From an uncultured Desulfobacter sp. (GTDB lineage Bacteria > Desulfobacterota > Desulfobacteria > Desulfobacterales > Desulfobacteraceae): DNA of 64,000 bases. The notes below the pieces were generated by a model, which was given only the letters and a program-made list of their open reading frames with translations, had not been told where the DNA came from and did no database searches. The stretch lies in contig NZ_OY761440.1 in the NCBI RefSeq assembly GCF_963664415.1, positions 1,612,001-1,676,000 of the forward strand, in the 5' to 3' direction. This document shows, one piece after another, positions 1 to 7,958 of this stretch (within the stretch, counting starts at the first letter, position 1; every line of letters starts with the position of its first letter). A program made the position numbers and the translations under genes.

Positions 1-195
1 CCAAGCCCCAAAGGTTATCCTGGGGAATTGGAATTCCGTCTGTCGTATGAAAAAAATGTCGGCCCATGGATGCGCTGGCTTCATGTAGATTTCAGTACAC
101 TGACTTCCCATGCTTTAAAGTATGGTTGGTCCGCAGAGAAACTCATCGAAACTGAAGAAGGCGGTTTTTTAGCAAGAATGCGCCCTATTTTATAA
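1..195 (+). CDS. Class I SAM-dependent methyltransferase, C-terminal end only (partial)
   Basis: An open frame enters from the left edge and ends at TAA 193-195, leaving 64 residues. It contains WLHVDF, then a Leu/Ala-rich helix, GW, and a closing EEGGFLARMRP strand. That pattern resembles the end of class I SAM-dependent methyltransferases, where the last strands read roughly 'WLHVDF..L...A...GW..E.I..G..G..LARL'. The SAM-binding half lies outside the window, so substrate and function cannot be judged. It is the first of a row of small same-strand genes. The family call is by eye only. Confidence 0.5.
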   Translation, partial: PSPKGYPGELEFRLSYEKNVGPWMRWLHVDFSTLTSHALKYGWSAEKLIETEEGGFLARMRPIL

Positions 196-242
196 AACCA
201 CAGATCAACGCGATTAAAAGTCACAGACACATTGGAGGCATT

Positions 243-500
243 TTGAAAGGTCCTAACCCTGAAGATAAAGAACCTACGAAGGGATTTCCTCAAGTAGGGT
301 ATTTGAAGAACTATATTTCCTCTGAAAATATCATCGTTGGTGATTATACCTACTACGATGACCCTGAGGGTCCAGCACGATTTGAGAACAACGTGCTTTA
401 TCATTTTCCATTCATTGGGGATAGGCTCTTAATAGGCAAGTTTTGCGCTATTGCAAAAGACGTGAAATTCATAAAATCTCGAAGCAATAGTTGGTTTTGA
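243..500 (+). pseudogene. Truncated Vat/CatB-type (xenobiotic) O-acetyltransferase
   Basis: A GGAGG ribosome-binding site (234-238) precedes a TTG start. The 85-residue product begins KGPNP and continues with YISSENIIVGDYTYYDD, LYHFPFIGDRLLIGKFCAIA and VKFI. This matches the N-terminal 75 or so residues of Vat/CatB left-handed beta-helix acetyltransferases, which inactivate streptogramin A or chloramphenicol and are normally about 210 residues. Homology stops where these proteins continue with NGANH; here the frame runs into SRSNSWF and a stop. The hexapeptide-repeat body and catalytic His are missing, so no active enzyme is expected. The 107 bases before the next gene hold no remainder of it. 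Confidence 0.75.
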
Positions 501-607
501 CCTTGTTGCACTTCGGAAGGCCAACAACTTTTAACAATAAAAATCAGCAGATACGAACCGCAAAAAATATCAAACACGCCAACCGACCCGGGGAGACTTG
601 TCGTTAT

Positions 608-1462
608 ATGATGAAAACAAACGATGCAAATTTTAATTTAAGAGATGCAACAAAAGATGATACCGAATTCATTTTTCAGCTAAGAATTCAAACTATGAAA
701 AAAGATTTTGATAACACGTTTGGCCGGCACGAAGGTGAGCAATGGAAAAGAGCTGCAGATGAGATACAACATGCTCAAATAATAATGATAAATCAAACAG
801 ATATTGGCGTCATTAAGGTGATTCCCAAGATCAAGGAATTGCATTTACACCAAATGCAGATTTTACCTGAATATCAAGGGAGAGGCATAGGCTCAAAACT
901 TGTCAGCCGGGTGCTTGATCGTGCGGGAAACAAGAAGATTCCAGTAACGCTTTTTGTTTTAAAAGGCGCCGCAGCAAAACGCATTTATGATCGTTTTGGC
1001 TTTTCCGTAACAAATGAATATGAAAACAATTATATGATGCGCTGGCAGCCCAAGAGCCTTTATGGAAATATCGAATATCGGACGCCTACAGTGGCAGAAT
1101 ACAATAAATTGAGAGGCTTGGTTGGATGGTGGAAAACCGACACAACTGCCACCGACATCGCAATGAGGAACTCATTGTTTTCAGTAGTTTGCATTGAACG
1201 CGGCTGCGTAATCGGACTTGGCCGAATTATAGGCGATGGGTTGTATTTCTACATCCAAGACATGATTATTCATCCAGATTATCAGTCAAAAGGTTTGGGG
1301 AAAACTTTGATGAAAGAACTGATGGGCTATATCTCTACGAATGCAAAAGCCGGTACATTCGTTGGCCTAATGGCCGCAAAGGGACTTGAAAAATACTATG
1401 AGCAATTTGGATTCAAGGCCCGTGACGAGCAGGCCCCCGGAATGTATCAAATTATCAAATAA
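608..1462 (+). CDS. Protein with two fused GNAT acetyltransferase domains
   Basis: Start taken at the ATG ATG pair at 608/611, because upstream codons of the open frame show no family similarity; GGGGAG at 592-597 is a weak ribosome-binding site. The roughly 284-residue product holds two GNAT domains. The first has the acetyl-CoA loop signature QILPEYQGRGIGSKL followed by AKRIYDRFGF. The second begins near NIEYRTPTVAEYNKLR and has MIIHPDYQSKGLGKTLM and LEKYYEQFGF. Each looks complete, so this is a tandem fusion. GNAT enzymes transfer acetyl from acetyl-CoA to an amine; the substrate is unknown. The gene is AT-rich and sits among cassette-like genes. Right after the stop, TAAC at 1466-1469 begins a stretch resembling the left half of an integron attC site. 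Confidence 0.8.
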   Translation: MMKTNDANFNLRDATKDDTEFIFQLRIQTMKKDFDNTFGRHEGEQWKRAADEIQHAQIIMINQTDIGVIKVIPKIKELHLHQMQILPEYQGRGIGSKLVSRVLDRAGNKKIPVTLFVLKGAAAKRIYDRFGFSVTNEYENNYMMRWQPKSLYGNIEYRTPTVAEYNKLRGLVGWWKTDTTATDIAMRNSLFSVVCIERGCVIGLGRIIGDGLYFYIQDMIIHPDYQSKGLGKTLMKELMGYISTNAKAGTFVGLMAAKGLEKYYEQFGFKARDEQAPGMYQIIK

Positions 1463-1537
1463 AGATAACATCTAAATCAACGGGACGCGATAAAACATTA
1501 ATTTTCAGGCAACGTAGAATTACAAGGAAAAACTAAA

Positions 1538-1747
1538 ATGCCTTATATTACAATAGAAAGCGGGAAGCTGACAAAAGAGCAAAAAGAGAAACTGATTGAA
1601 AAGTTAACAGAAACTGCCTCAGAAATAATGAACATTCCAAGTGAATTTTTCCTTACAACAATTAAAGAATTATCAGATGAAAATATTGGAATTGGAGGAA
1701 AAACGATTGAAAAAACAAAGAGTGAGTATTTCGAGATAAACAATTAA
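1538..1747 (+). CDS. 4-oxalocrotonate tautomerase family protein
   Basis: A 69-residue protein starting Met-Pro-Tyr-Ile-Thr-Ile. In the tautomerase superfamily the initiator Met is removed and Pro1 is the general base, and Pro is correctly placed here. The small beta-alpha-beta fold is consistent with KLTKEQKEKLIEKLTETASEI followed by a basic and acidic tail (GIGGKTIEKTKSEYFEINN). Length is typical of the 62-75-residue members. The substrate cannot be predicted, and no catabolic pathway genes are nearby. Strongly AT-rich, like the preceding gene, in a row of unrelated short genes that suggests acquisition. Confidence 0.8.
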   Translation: MPYITIESGKLTKEQKEKLIEKLTETASEIMNIPSEFFLTTIKELSDENIGIGGKTIEKTKSEYFEINN

Positions 1748-1824
1748 ATTGGGGTGGATCGAGGTGGCTTTTACAGTTACTGGTTAATTGAAACATTATA
1801 TCCTTCAACCTATTGAGTACGCTT

Positions 1825-2421
1825 ATGAATAGATACATTGAGTACAGTTTGCGCGAGGCAAAGAGAGCGCTTGAATGCTTGCTGGACGATGAAAGGACGT
1901 TGCTATCAATCAACGCTGCCGGCCAGTTACTCATCAAGACATTCGAACACCGTGGGCGGGTGTTTTCTTGTGGTAACGGCGGCTCAATGTGCGACGCTAT
2001 GCACTTCGCCGAAGAACTCACGGGCCGGTATCGCAGTGATCGACCCGCGCTCGCTGCTTCAGCAATTAGTGACGCCGGGCATTTGAGCTGCGTAGGAAAC
2101 GACCTTGGGTATGAACAAGTTTTTTCTCGCTACCTTGAAGCACATGCCCGGCCAGGCGACTGTTTGGTTGCACTCAGCACCAGTGGGTCAAGCAAAAACG
2201 TGCTGCATGCGGCAGAGGTGGCGCAATCTTTGGACGTGCCGGTCATCGGCTTTACAGGTCGTCGAGACGCAGCCCTTGCGCCTTTGTGCGCAGTTCACAT
2301 CTGCACGCCGGCCGGTCAGTTTGCCGATCGGGTTCAAGAGCTGCACATAAAAATCTTGCACATCCTCATCGAGCTTGTAGAACGTAAATTTTTCCCGGAA
2401 AACTATGCTGAAGACGCATAA
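1825..2421 (+). CDS. gmhA: Sedoheptulose-7-phosphate isomerase (phosphoheptose isomerase)
   Basis: SIS-domain protein of about 198 residues, close to the usual GmhA length. It shows the family motifs SCGNGGSMCDAMHFAEEL, LTGRYR, SCVGNDLGYEQVFSRY, LSTSGSSKNV and ADRVQELHIKILHILIELVE. GmhA converts sedoheptulose 7-phosphate to D-glycero-D-manno-heptose 7-phosphate, the first step to the ADP-heptose of lipopolysaccharide inner core. The frame is open from a TTG at 1813, but ATG 1825 (MNRYIEY) is the more likely start. It is clearly more GC-rich than its AT-rich neighbours. No other heptose genes are near, so it is probably an extra, transferred copy. The stop overlaps GCATAAC, attC-like. Confidence 0.9.
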   Translation: MNRYIEYSLREAKRALECLLDDERTLLSINAAGQLLIKTFEHRGRVFSCGNGGSMCDAMHFAEELTGRYRSDRPALAASAISDAGHLSCVGNDLGYEQVFSRYLEAHARPGDCLVALSTSGSSKNVLHAAEVAQSLDVPVIGFTGRRDAALAPLCAVHICTPAGQFADRVQELHIKILHILIELVERKFFPENYAEDA

Positions 2422-2442
2422 CCATGCAGTGGAGGCGACGAG

Positions 2443-3015
2443 ATGAAAAGAATTTGTATTAACTGCGGCTCGAATTCAGGTGCGCGTTCGGAGTACATGG
2501 AAACGGCAATAAAACTCGGCCAATTGATATCAAATAAAGGGATCGAACTTGTATACGGCGGGGCCGAAGTGGGATTAATGGGTGCTGTTGCATCCGCGGC
2601 AATGAAAAATGGCGGCAAGGTAATCGGTGTCATTCCGGAATCATTTGCAGACAAAGTAGCGGATAACAATTTATCCGAACTGCATATAGTGCCGACAATG
2701 CATGAGCGAAAAAAAATGATGTTCGATTTATCTGACGGTTTTATTGCATTGCCAGGCGGAATGGGAACAATAGAAGAAGTTTTCGAAATATTGACTTGGG
2801 CGCAGCTGGGTCTTCATCAAAAACCATGTGGGATTATAAATATATGTGGTTATTTTGACAAATTGCTTGAATTTCTTGATTATTCGGTGGATCAATTGTT
2901 TATAAAACGTCAACACCGTGAAATGGTTCTTGTAAGTAACGAACCGGGTGGTTTATTGGGGCAGTTTGAAAAATATAAAGCACCAGTTTTAGAAAAATGG
3001 ATAGATAGAAAGTAA
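2443..3015 (+). CDS. LOG family (TIGR00730-type) nucleotide-binding protein
   Basis: 190 residues with a Rossmann-like N terminus (RICINCGSNSG), LVYGGAEVGLMGAVA, and the LOG signature PGGMGTIEEVFEILTWAQLG, including the Glu/Thr phosphoribohydrolase residues; HERKKMM supplies the conserved Arg/Lys. LOG proteins cleave the N-glycosidic bond of cytokinin or purine nucleoside monophosphates; in bacteria many are of uncertain role. Length is typical. It starts 21 bases after gmhA, preceded by GGAGG at 2431-2435, but is much more AT-rich than gmhA, so the two probably have different origins. Confidence 0.85.
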   Translation: MKRICINCGSNSGARSEYMETAIKLGQLISNKGIELVYGGAEVGLMGAVASAAMKNGGKVIGVIPESFADKVADNNLSELHIVPTMHERKKMMFDLSDGFIALPGGMGTIEEVFEILTWAQLGLHQKPCGIINICGYFDKLLEFLDYSVDQLFIKRQHREMVLVSNEPGGLLGQFEKYKAPVLEKWIDRK

Positions 3016-3091
3016 AATTATAAATTAATCTAATTTCAATAAAACACACTGAAAAGCCATTAATTCTCATGTCAGCTGTAGGGAGCAGTCC

Positions 3092-3508
3092 ATGCTGAAG
3101 TCTATAGTACAAGAGGAAACCACAGGATGCGGAATTGCATCGGTAGCCAATATACTGGGCAAAACTTATCCGGAGATGAAAGCGATAGCAAACGCGATGG
3201 GCATCCATGCCTCGGATAAATCGCTCTGGTCTGATACGCAGTATGTTAGGCGTTTGCTATCGTGGGCATGTGTTGAGACCTCCAGGAGTGAAGAGCCCTT
3301 TGAATCCTGGGACGCATTGCCCAACCTGGCATTGTTGTCTATCAAGCATCACCGGGAAGAAAGCAAAGATTTCTGGCACTGGGTGGTGTTCAAACGCGTG
3401 GATGGCCAACCGTTCGTGCTGGATTCGGCCAGCGACCTGCCTTCCAATATCCGCCAGGATTTTGATGCGATGCAGCCCAAATGGTTTATCAAGGTCAAAA
3501 ATTCATAA
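3092..3508 (+). CDS. Peptidase C39-like small protein
   Basis: 138 residues. The N terminus (QEETTGCGIASVANILG) has the Gln and Cys arrangement of the peptidase C39/papain-like fold, and KDFWHWVVFKR with LDSASDLP supplies the His and Asp positions. Full C39 domains cut double-glycine leaders of bacteriocins and are fused to ABC transporters; this is a stand-alone domain with no transporter or leader peptide nearby, so its substrate is unknown. GGGAG at 3081-3085 precedes the ATG. Similar short C39 proteins are common in mobile gene cassettes (family knowledge, not checked here). Confidence 0.7.
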   Translation: MLKSIVQEETTGCGIASVANILGKTYPEMKAIANAMGIHASDKSLWSDTQYVRRLLSWACVETSRSEEPFESWDALPNLALLSIKHHREESKDFWHWVVFKRVDGQPFVLDSASDLPSNIRQDFDAMQPKWFIKVKNS

Positions 3509-3883
3509 CAATGCGGTCCACAGCATCGTAATTGAACTTGTATTTGAATCCCACGGCTGTTAAATTTAAAGACAATTCCCGGTCATAGAGGACGAATCTC
3601 CGGTCATAATTTGGACTGATAGCATTCATCTTTAGTAATAACAGCCATGGGCTGACCAGACATATCATCTGCCGGATTCAGCTCACAACAAAACATGAAA
3701 GAAACTTATTGGTTCTTTCATATAAACAGCCATGGGCTGACCTAACGCATCAACACCCAGCCCCAGCCAATAACAAAATATAAATTTGTGCCGGTTTAAA
3801 CGGCTGGCAAAAAATTCTTTTGCCTGATTTCTGCATTGGATGAGCGTTGCCCTTTTTATGCAGGAGCTTAAGGAGAAAAACAG
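3509..3883. other. 375-base gene-free stretch with a direct repeat pair and hairpins
   Basis: No convincing gene. The stop of the C39-like gene overlaps TCATAACAATGCGGTCCA (3503-3520), resembling the left part of an integron attC site. An 18-base sequence, AACAGCCATGGGCTGACC, occurs at 3640-3657 and again, identical, at 3725-3742; its core is a near-palindrome. Between and after the copies lie short perfect stems: ATGAAAGAA with TTCTTTCAT (about 3695-3722), and GGCAAAA with TTTTGCC (about 3808-3826). The last 20 bases carry AAGGAG, the ribosome-binding site of the next gene. Confidence 0.5.
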
Positions 3884-6800
3884 ATGGGCGAAGATAAATA
3901 TAAAAATATTAAAAGCGCTGACATGAATAGCCATTTAGGGGAAATGGAGCACTTTAATCATTTAATGCTGGGCAGGGAAGAGCGGATAATCGAATTAAAA
4001 AATCAGGTCAATGATCTTTCAGAACAGTTAGGGCAGGACCCCATTTATCATAACCCGGAACAGATTGAACAGCTTTCTGAAATTACAAATGAAAAACCGG
4101 ATGACATTTATTTATCTTCAACGATTACTGATGATCCCATTTCAATACATGATCTTGCAGAAATTAAAGAGCTTTTTAAACTGTTTTCACATTATGGTGA
4201 CACGGTCGGCGTTGCAAGCGCCATTCTTGACCTAAAGGGTGAAATATTCCAGAAGTCAACATGGCGGCGGGTCTGTGCAAATTTTCACAGGGTGAATAAA
4301 AAAACAAACTGCGGTTGTATTGAAAGCGACACAATACTTGCGAGCAATCTTAAAAAAGGCATGCGATATACCGCATACACCTGTAAAAATGGTATGATGG
4401 ATTGTGCGTCTCCCATCATCGTAAACGGCGTGCATCTGGCCAATGCCTTCATCGGCCAGTTTCATCTGCAGGCGCCGGATATGGATTATTTCAAAGCCCA
4501 GGCCATTCGCCATGGATTCCCGGTGGAAAGCTATCTGAAAGCGGTTAACGAGGCCCCGACGATAGCGCCCGAGCAATTTGAGCATCTCGTGGGATTTCTG
4601 GTTAATTTTACCGGTATTATTTCATCGCTGCTCATGGAAAAACAGAAAAATAAAAGCCTACAGCTTAACCTGACGAAAAAGGCAAATGAAATGTATCGCC
4701 AGCAAAAAGCCGCCATGAACCTGGCGGAAGACGCCCTGAGGGCAAAAACGCTGGCGGAGCAGGCAAAGGCATTGGAAGTGGAACAGGCAAAGCTGATTGC
4801 ATCCAAACAAGCGGCAGAAGAACGCAGTGAAGAACTTGAACGGAGTCAAAAACAGCTGCAAACAGAGAAGGTAAAACTCCAGAAAATTTTGGACACCTCT
4901 CCTGTATGTGTTTTCATTTCAGTGGATGAAGTTATACGGATGATGAATCCTGCCAGCATTAAAATGCTGGGAATGCATCCCGGGGATTGTGTTAGCGATA
5001 TACACGTGGAAAGTGAAGAGCGAAAAAAAATCCTCCTGAAATTGGAAGAAAACGGGATTGTCCGCAATTGGGAGCTTCAGGTGTATAATAAAAACCGCGA
5101 ACCGTTAACCATGCTTGCCACCTATATGACCATGGAATACGAAGGCGAAAAGGGTGTCTTGGGATGGCTGGCCGACATCACCGAACAAAAACGGGCGGAA
5201 AAAAAGATTCAACTGGCAAAAGAGCTGGCCGAAGAGGCAACAAAATCCAAGTCGGAATTTCTGGCCAACATGAGCCATGAAATACGCACACCGATGAATG
5301 CCATCATGGGGTTGAACCATCTGCTTTTGCGTACGCCGTTAACAAGTAATCAAAAAGATTATGTATCCAAAATCAATGACAGTGCTCAAAGTCTGCTGGG
5401 CATTATCAACGATATTCTGGATTTTTCAAAAATCGAGGCGGGTAAACTGCAAATCGACCATACGCGCTTCAACCTCGAATCCGTATTTGATAATCTGTCT
5501 ACCATGATTAACATCAAGGCGATGGAAAAAGGCATTGAGCTCGTTTTTGACATCGCGGTTGATGTCCCCGGTCTGCTGATAGGTGACCCCTTACGTTTGG
5601 GCCAGATACTTTTGAATCTGGCCGGCAATGCGGTTAAATTCACACACCAGGGTGAAATCAAAATCCATTCCAGCGTACGGGAACGAAAAGGCGACACGGT
5701 TTTATTGTATTTTTCCGTCAAGGATACCGGCATAGGTCTGACTGAAACGCAAAAGGAACAACTGTTCCAGGCCTTTTCCCAGGCGGATATGTCCACGTCC
5801 CGTAAATATGGCGGCACAGGATTGGGGCTGACCATTTCTAAAAAACTTTGTGAAATGATGGGAGGCCATATCGGGGTAAACAGTGTTTACGGACAGGGTA
5901 GTGAATTCCACTTCACCGTACTTATGGATGTTCAGCAACATGTTCAAAAGAGACGGAACGTTTTTCCTGAGAAACTCAAAGGCCTTAAAACGCTGGTAGT
6001 TGACGATAACCAATCCGCCCGGCTTGTCATGGAAAACTATCTGAAAGATTTTGATTTCCGCGTAGATGCTGTTGACTCCGGGGAGAACGCCGTCCGGCAG
6101 GTGAATAAAAACCTTCAGGGTGATGATCCGTATAAATTGATTTTTATGGATTGGAAAATGACGGGTATTGATGGTGTCCAGGCCGCTGAAAAGATCAGAG
6201 AGTTAACCAGGGAAAAAATTAGGCCCCAAATTATCATGGTCACAAGCTATGACCATGTAGAAATTATGACCCAGGCACGGGCTGTGGGCGTAGATGCTTT
6301 TTTGATCAAACCCGCCTGCCAGTCATTGATATTTGATACCGTTGTCAAAGCATTGGGCCGGACAGCCCCTGGCTTCATCAAGCCCAAGGACGAAAAGATT
6401 GAAAAACCGTATGACTTAGATGCAATCCGTGGTGCCAGGATACTGTTGATTGAAGATAATGTAATCAATCAGAAAGTTGCGGTTGGGCTGTTGGAGTCTG
6501 AACAATTTGTTGTTGATGTTGCGCCGAATGGTCAGGAAGGTGTTGATAAATATCTGTCATCGGCCACAGCACCCTACGATATTATATTGATGGATCTGCA
6601 AATGCCCGTGATGGACGGCATTACCGCAACCAGATTAATTATGCAAAACCGGGCATTCAAAGTGCCTCCGATAATTGCCATGACTGCGGATGCCATGAGC
6701 GGCGTTGAAAAAATGGTATTGGATGTCGGCATGAAAGGGTATTTGACAAAACCCATTAACATAAAAAAGTTTTTTTCCACCCTTGAACAATGGATACAAC

Positions 6801-7471
6801 CTAAAGAAAGGGGGCAAATAGAAAAAAAAGCAAGATCAACCAACAATGAGGTTATCCCGATAACTGAAATTCAAGGGATAAATGTTCCGGATGGATTAAC
6901 TCGAATCGGAGGAAATACGAAAGCCTATTTTAAGCTTCTCAGATCATTTGCAAACAATAATGCAAGGTTTAAAATGAATCTGAAAAACGTTATGAAAAAC
7001 AAGGATTGGAATAAAGCCATCCTTATGGCCCATTCCTTGAAAGGAAGTTGCGGCAACATCGGTGCCATGGAGTTATTTTCCCTATGCCGTGATTTGGAAA
7101 ATCAATTGCAAAAGCAAAACCGGAACATACAATTGATTGATGATGCTTTAGAAAACACCGACACGATGCTGCAACAAATTATTACGGCGATTAATCAGGT
7201 TTTGGCAGAGATCGAAACGTCTGAGGCAAAAAACGGTTACCAGGCAAAGACGGAAGAACTTCTTAGAGTTATTGGCAAATTACACATAGCACTCAAGACG
7301 AATGATGCACAATCGTCTAACATATTGACACAAATAGAAGGCATGGTAAACGATGCCGATATGGTACGCTTGGTCTCTAAAATACGGAAATGGATTGATG
7401 TTTTTGATTATGAGAAAGCGTTGGAACTTCTTGAAAAAAGAACGGACACATTTTTGAAAATGGATAAATAA
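3884..7471 (+). CDS. PocR-domain hybrid sensor histidine kinase (PAS-HisKA-HATPase-REC-REC-HPt)
   Basis: 1195 residues, no membrane segment, so probably cytoplasmic. In order: PocR-like ligand domain (about 85-255, with Cys-rich NKKTNCGC and YTCKNGMMDC), coiled coil (about 255-330), PAS (about 335-440), HisKA with SHEIRTP (phospho-His 465), HATPase with N box NLAGNAVKF and G box GGTGLGL, REC1 (LVVDDN, phospho-Asp 756), REC2 (LLIEDN, Asp 904), HPt (HSLKGSCGNIGA, His 1050), and about 90 further residues. This is a complete internal phosphorelay; the output regulator must be elsewhere. PocR domains are thought to bind small hydrocarbon derivatives such as 1,2-propanediol. AAGGAG lies 8 bases before the ATG. 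It stands alone between accessory genes. Confidence 0.9.
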   Translation: MGEDKYKNIKSADMNSHLGEMEHFNHLMLGREERIIELKNQVNDLSEQLGQDPIYHNPEQIEQLSEITNEKPDDIYLSSTITDDPISIHDLAEIKELFKLFSHYGDTVGVASAILDLKGEIFQKSTWRRVCANFHRVNKKTNCGCIESDTILASNLKKGMRYTAYTCKNGMMDCASPIIVNGVHLANAFIGQFHLQAPDMDYFKAQAIRHGFPVESYLKAVNEAPTIAPEQFEHLVGFLVNFTGIISSLLMEKQKNKSLQLNLTKKANEMYRQQKAAMNLAEDALRAKTLAEQAKALEVEQAKLIASKQAAEERSEELERSQKQLQTEKVKLQKILDTSPVCVFISVDEVIRMMNPASIKMLGMHPGDCVSDIHVESEERKKILLKLEENGIVRNWELQVYNKNREPLTMLATYMTMEYEGEKGVLGWLADITEQKRAEKKIQLAKELAEEATKSKSEFLANMSHEIRTPMNAIMGLNHLLLRTPLTSNQKDYVSKINDSAQSLLGIINDILDFSKIEAGKLQIDHTRFNLESVFDNLSTMINIKAMEKGIELVFDIAVDVPGLLIGDPLRLGQILLNLAGNAVKFTHQGEIKIHSSVRERKGDTVLLYFSVKDTGIGLTETQKEQLFQAFSQADMSTSRKYGGTGLGLTISKKLCEMMGGHIGVNSVYGQGSEFHFTVLMDVQQHVQKRRNVFPEKLKGLKTLVVDDNQSARLVMENYLKDFDFRVDAVDSGENAVRQVNKNLQGDDPYKLIFMDWKMTGIDGVQAAEKIRELTREKIRPQIIMVTSYDHVEIMTQARAVGVDAFLIKPACQSLIFDTVVKALGRTAPGFIKPKDEKIEKPYDLDAIRGARILLIEDNVINQKVAVGLLESEQFVVDVAPNGQEGVDKYLSSATAPYDIILMDLQMPVMDGITATRLIMQNRAFKVPPIIAMTADAMSGVEKMVLDVGMKGYLTKPINIKKFFSTLEQWIQPKERGQIEKKARSTNNEVIPITEIQGINVPDGLTRIGGNTKAYFKLLRSFANNNARFKMNLKNVMKNKDWNKAILMAHSLKGSCGNIGAMELFSLCRDLENQLQKQNRNIQLIDDALENTDTMLQQIITAINQVLAEIETSEAKNGYQAKTEELLRVIGKLHIALKTNDAQSSNILTQIEGMVNDADMVRLVSKIRKWIDVFDYEKALELLEKRTDTFLKMDK

Positions 7472-7558
7472 AACTATTTTCTGTACTGGAACGTAAAAGT
7501 GTGCACACCGTTAAAACTAAGTTCGGCTCATTCTGAAAGCAGCTATAATTTTGACGTA

Positions 7559-7810
7559 TCACCCTGTTTTCACAAACGATTCACAAAAAATATAAAGCCA
7601 TTCCTCTACTATCCGGTAAGTATTGCCTTTCTCATCCACCCCTACAATTTCCTTTGAAACAGGTGGCCCGCAATCTTTTAAGATTTGGTATTTATGTTGT
7701 CCCTCACTTGCCAAATTCCTCTTACCCTCACCACATCGGAATGCATAAGTGTTAACGGCTGAACCGAATAAAAAAGTTAGTATTGCCGTCAAAGTGATAA
7801 TTTGTTTCAT
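7559..7810 (-). CDS. DUF2845-like exported protein, C-terminally short
   Basis: 83 residues with a signal peptide (positively charged start, hydrophobic LTAILTFLFGSAV, then NTYAF). The mature part begins FRCGEG and contains ILKDCGPP and a VEEWLY strand, the hallmarks of DUF2845 (small periplasmic proteins with conserved CG and CGxP motifs). Family members usually continue after VEEW with an F.R..L.F..GRL tail, about 20-25 residues longer; here the frame ends in CESFVKTG, so the C terminus seems lost. AAGGAT lies upstream of the ATG. Function unknown. Confidence 0.6.
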   Translation of the reverse strand: MKQIITLTAILTFLFGSAVNTYAFRCGEGKRNLASEGQHKYQILKDCGPPVSKEIVGVDEKGNTYRIVEEWLYIFCESFVKTG

Positions 7811-7958
7811 GATATCCTTCCCATAAAAAGAATAAGTAGATAGATAACAGTTTGTTGAACGAAGCCGCTCGCGCGGCGGAAAACCCCAAAGTTATGTATA
7901 CTCCTAATTGTGGGATCAAACGGAAGATCCCAACTATCTATAATTAAAGGAGTATACC

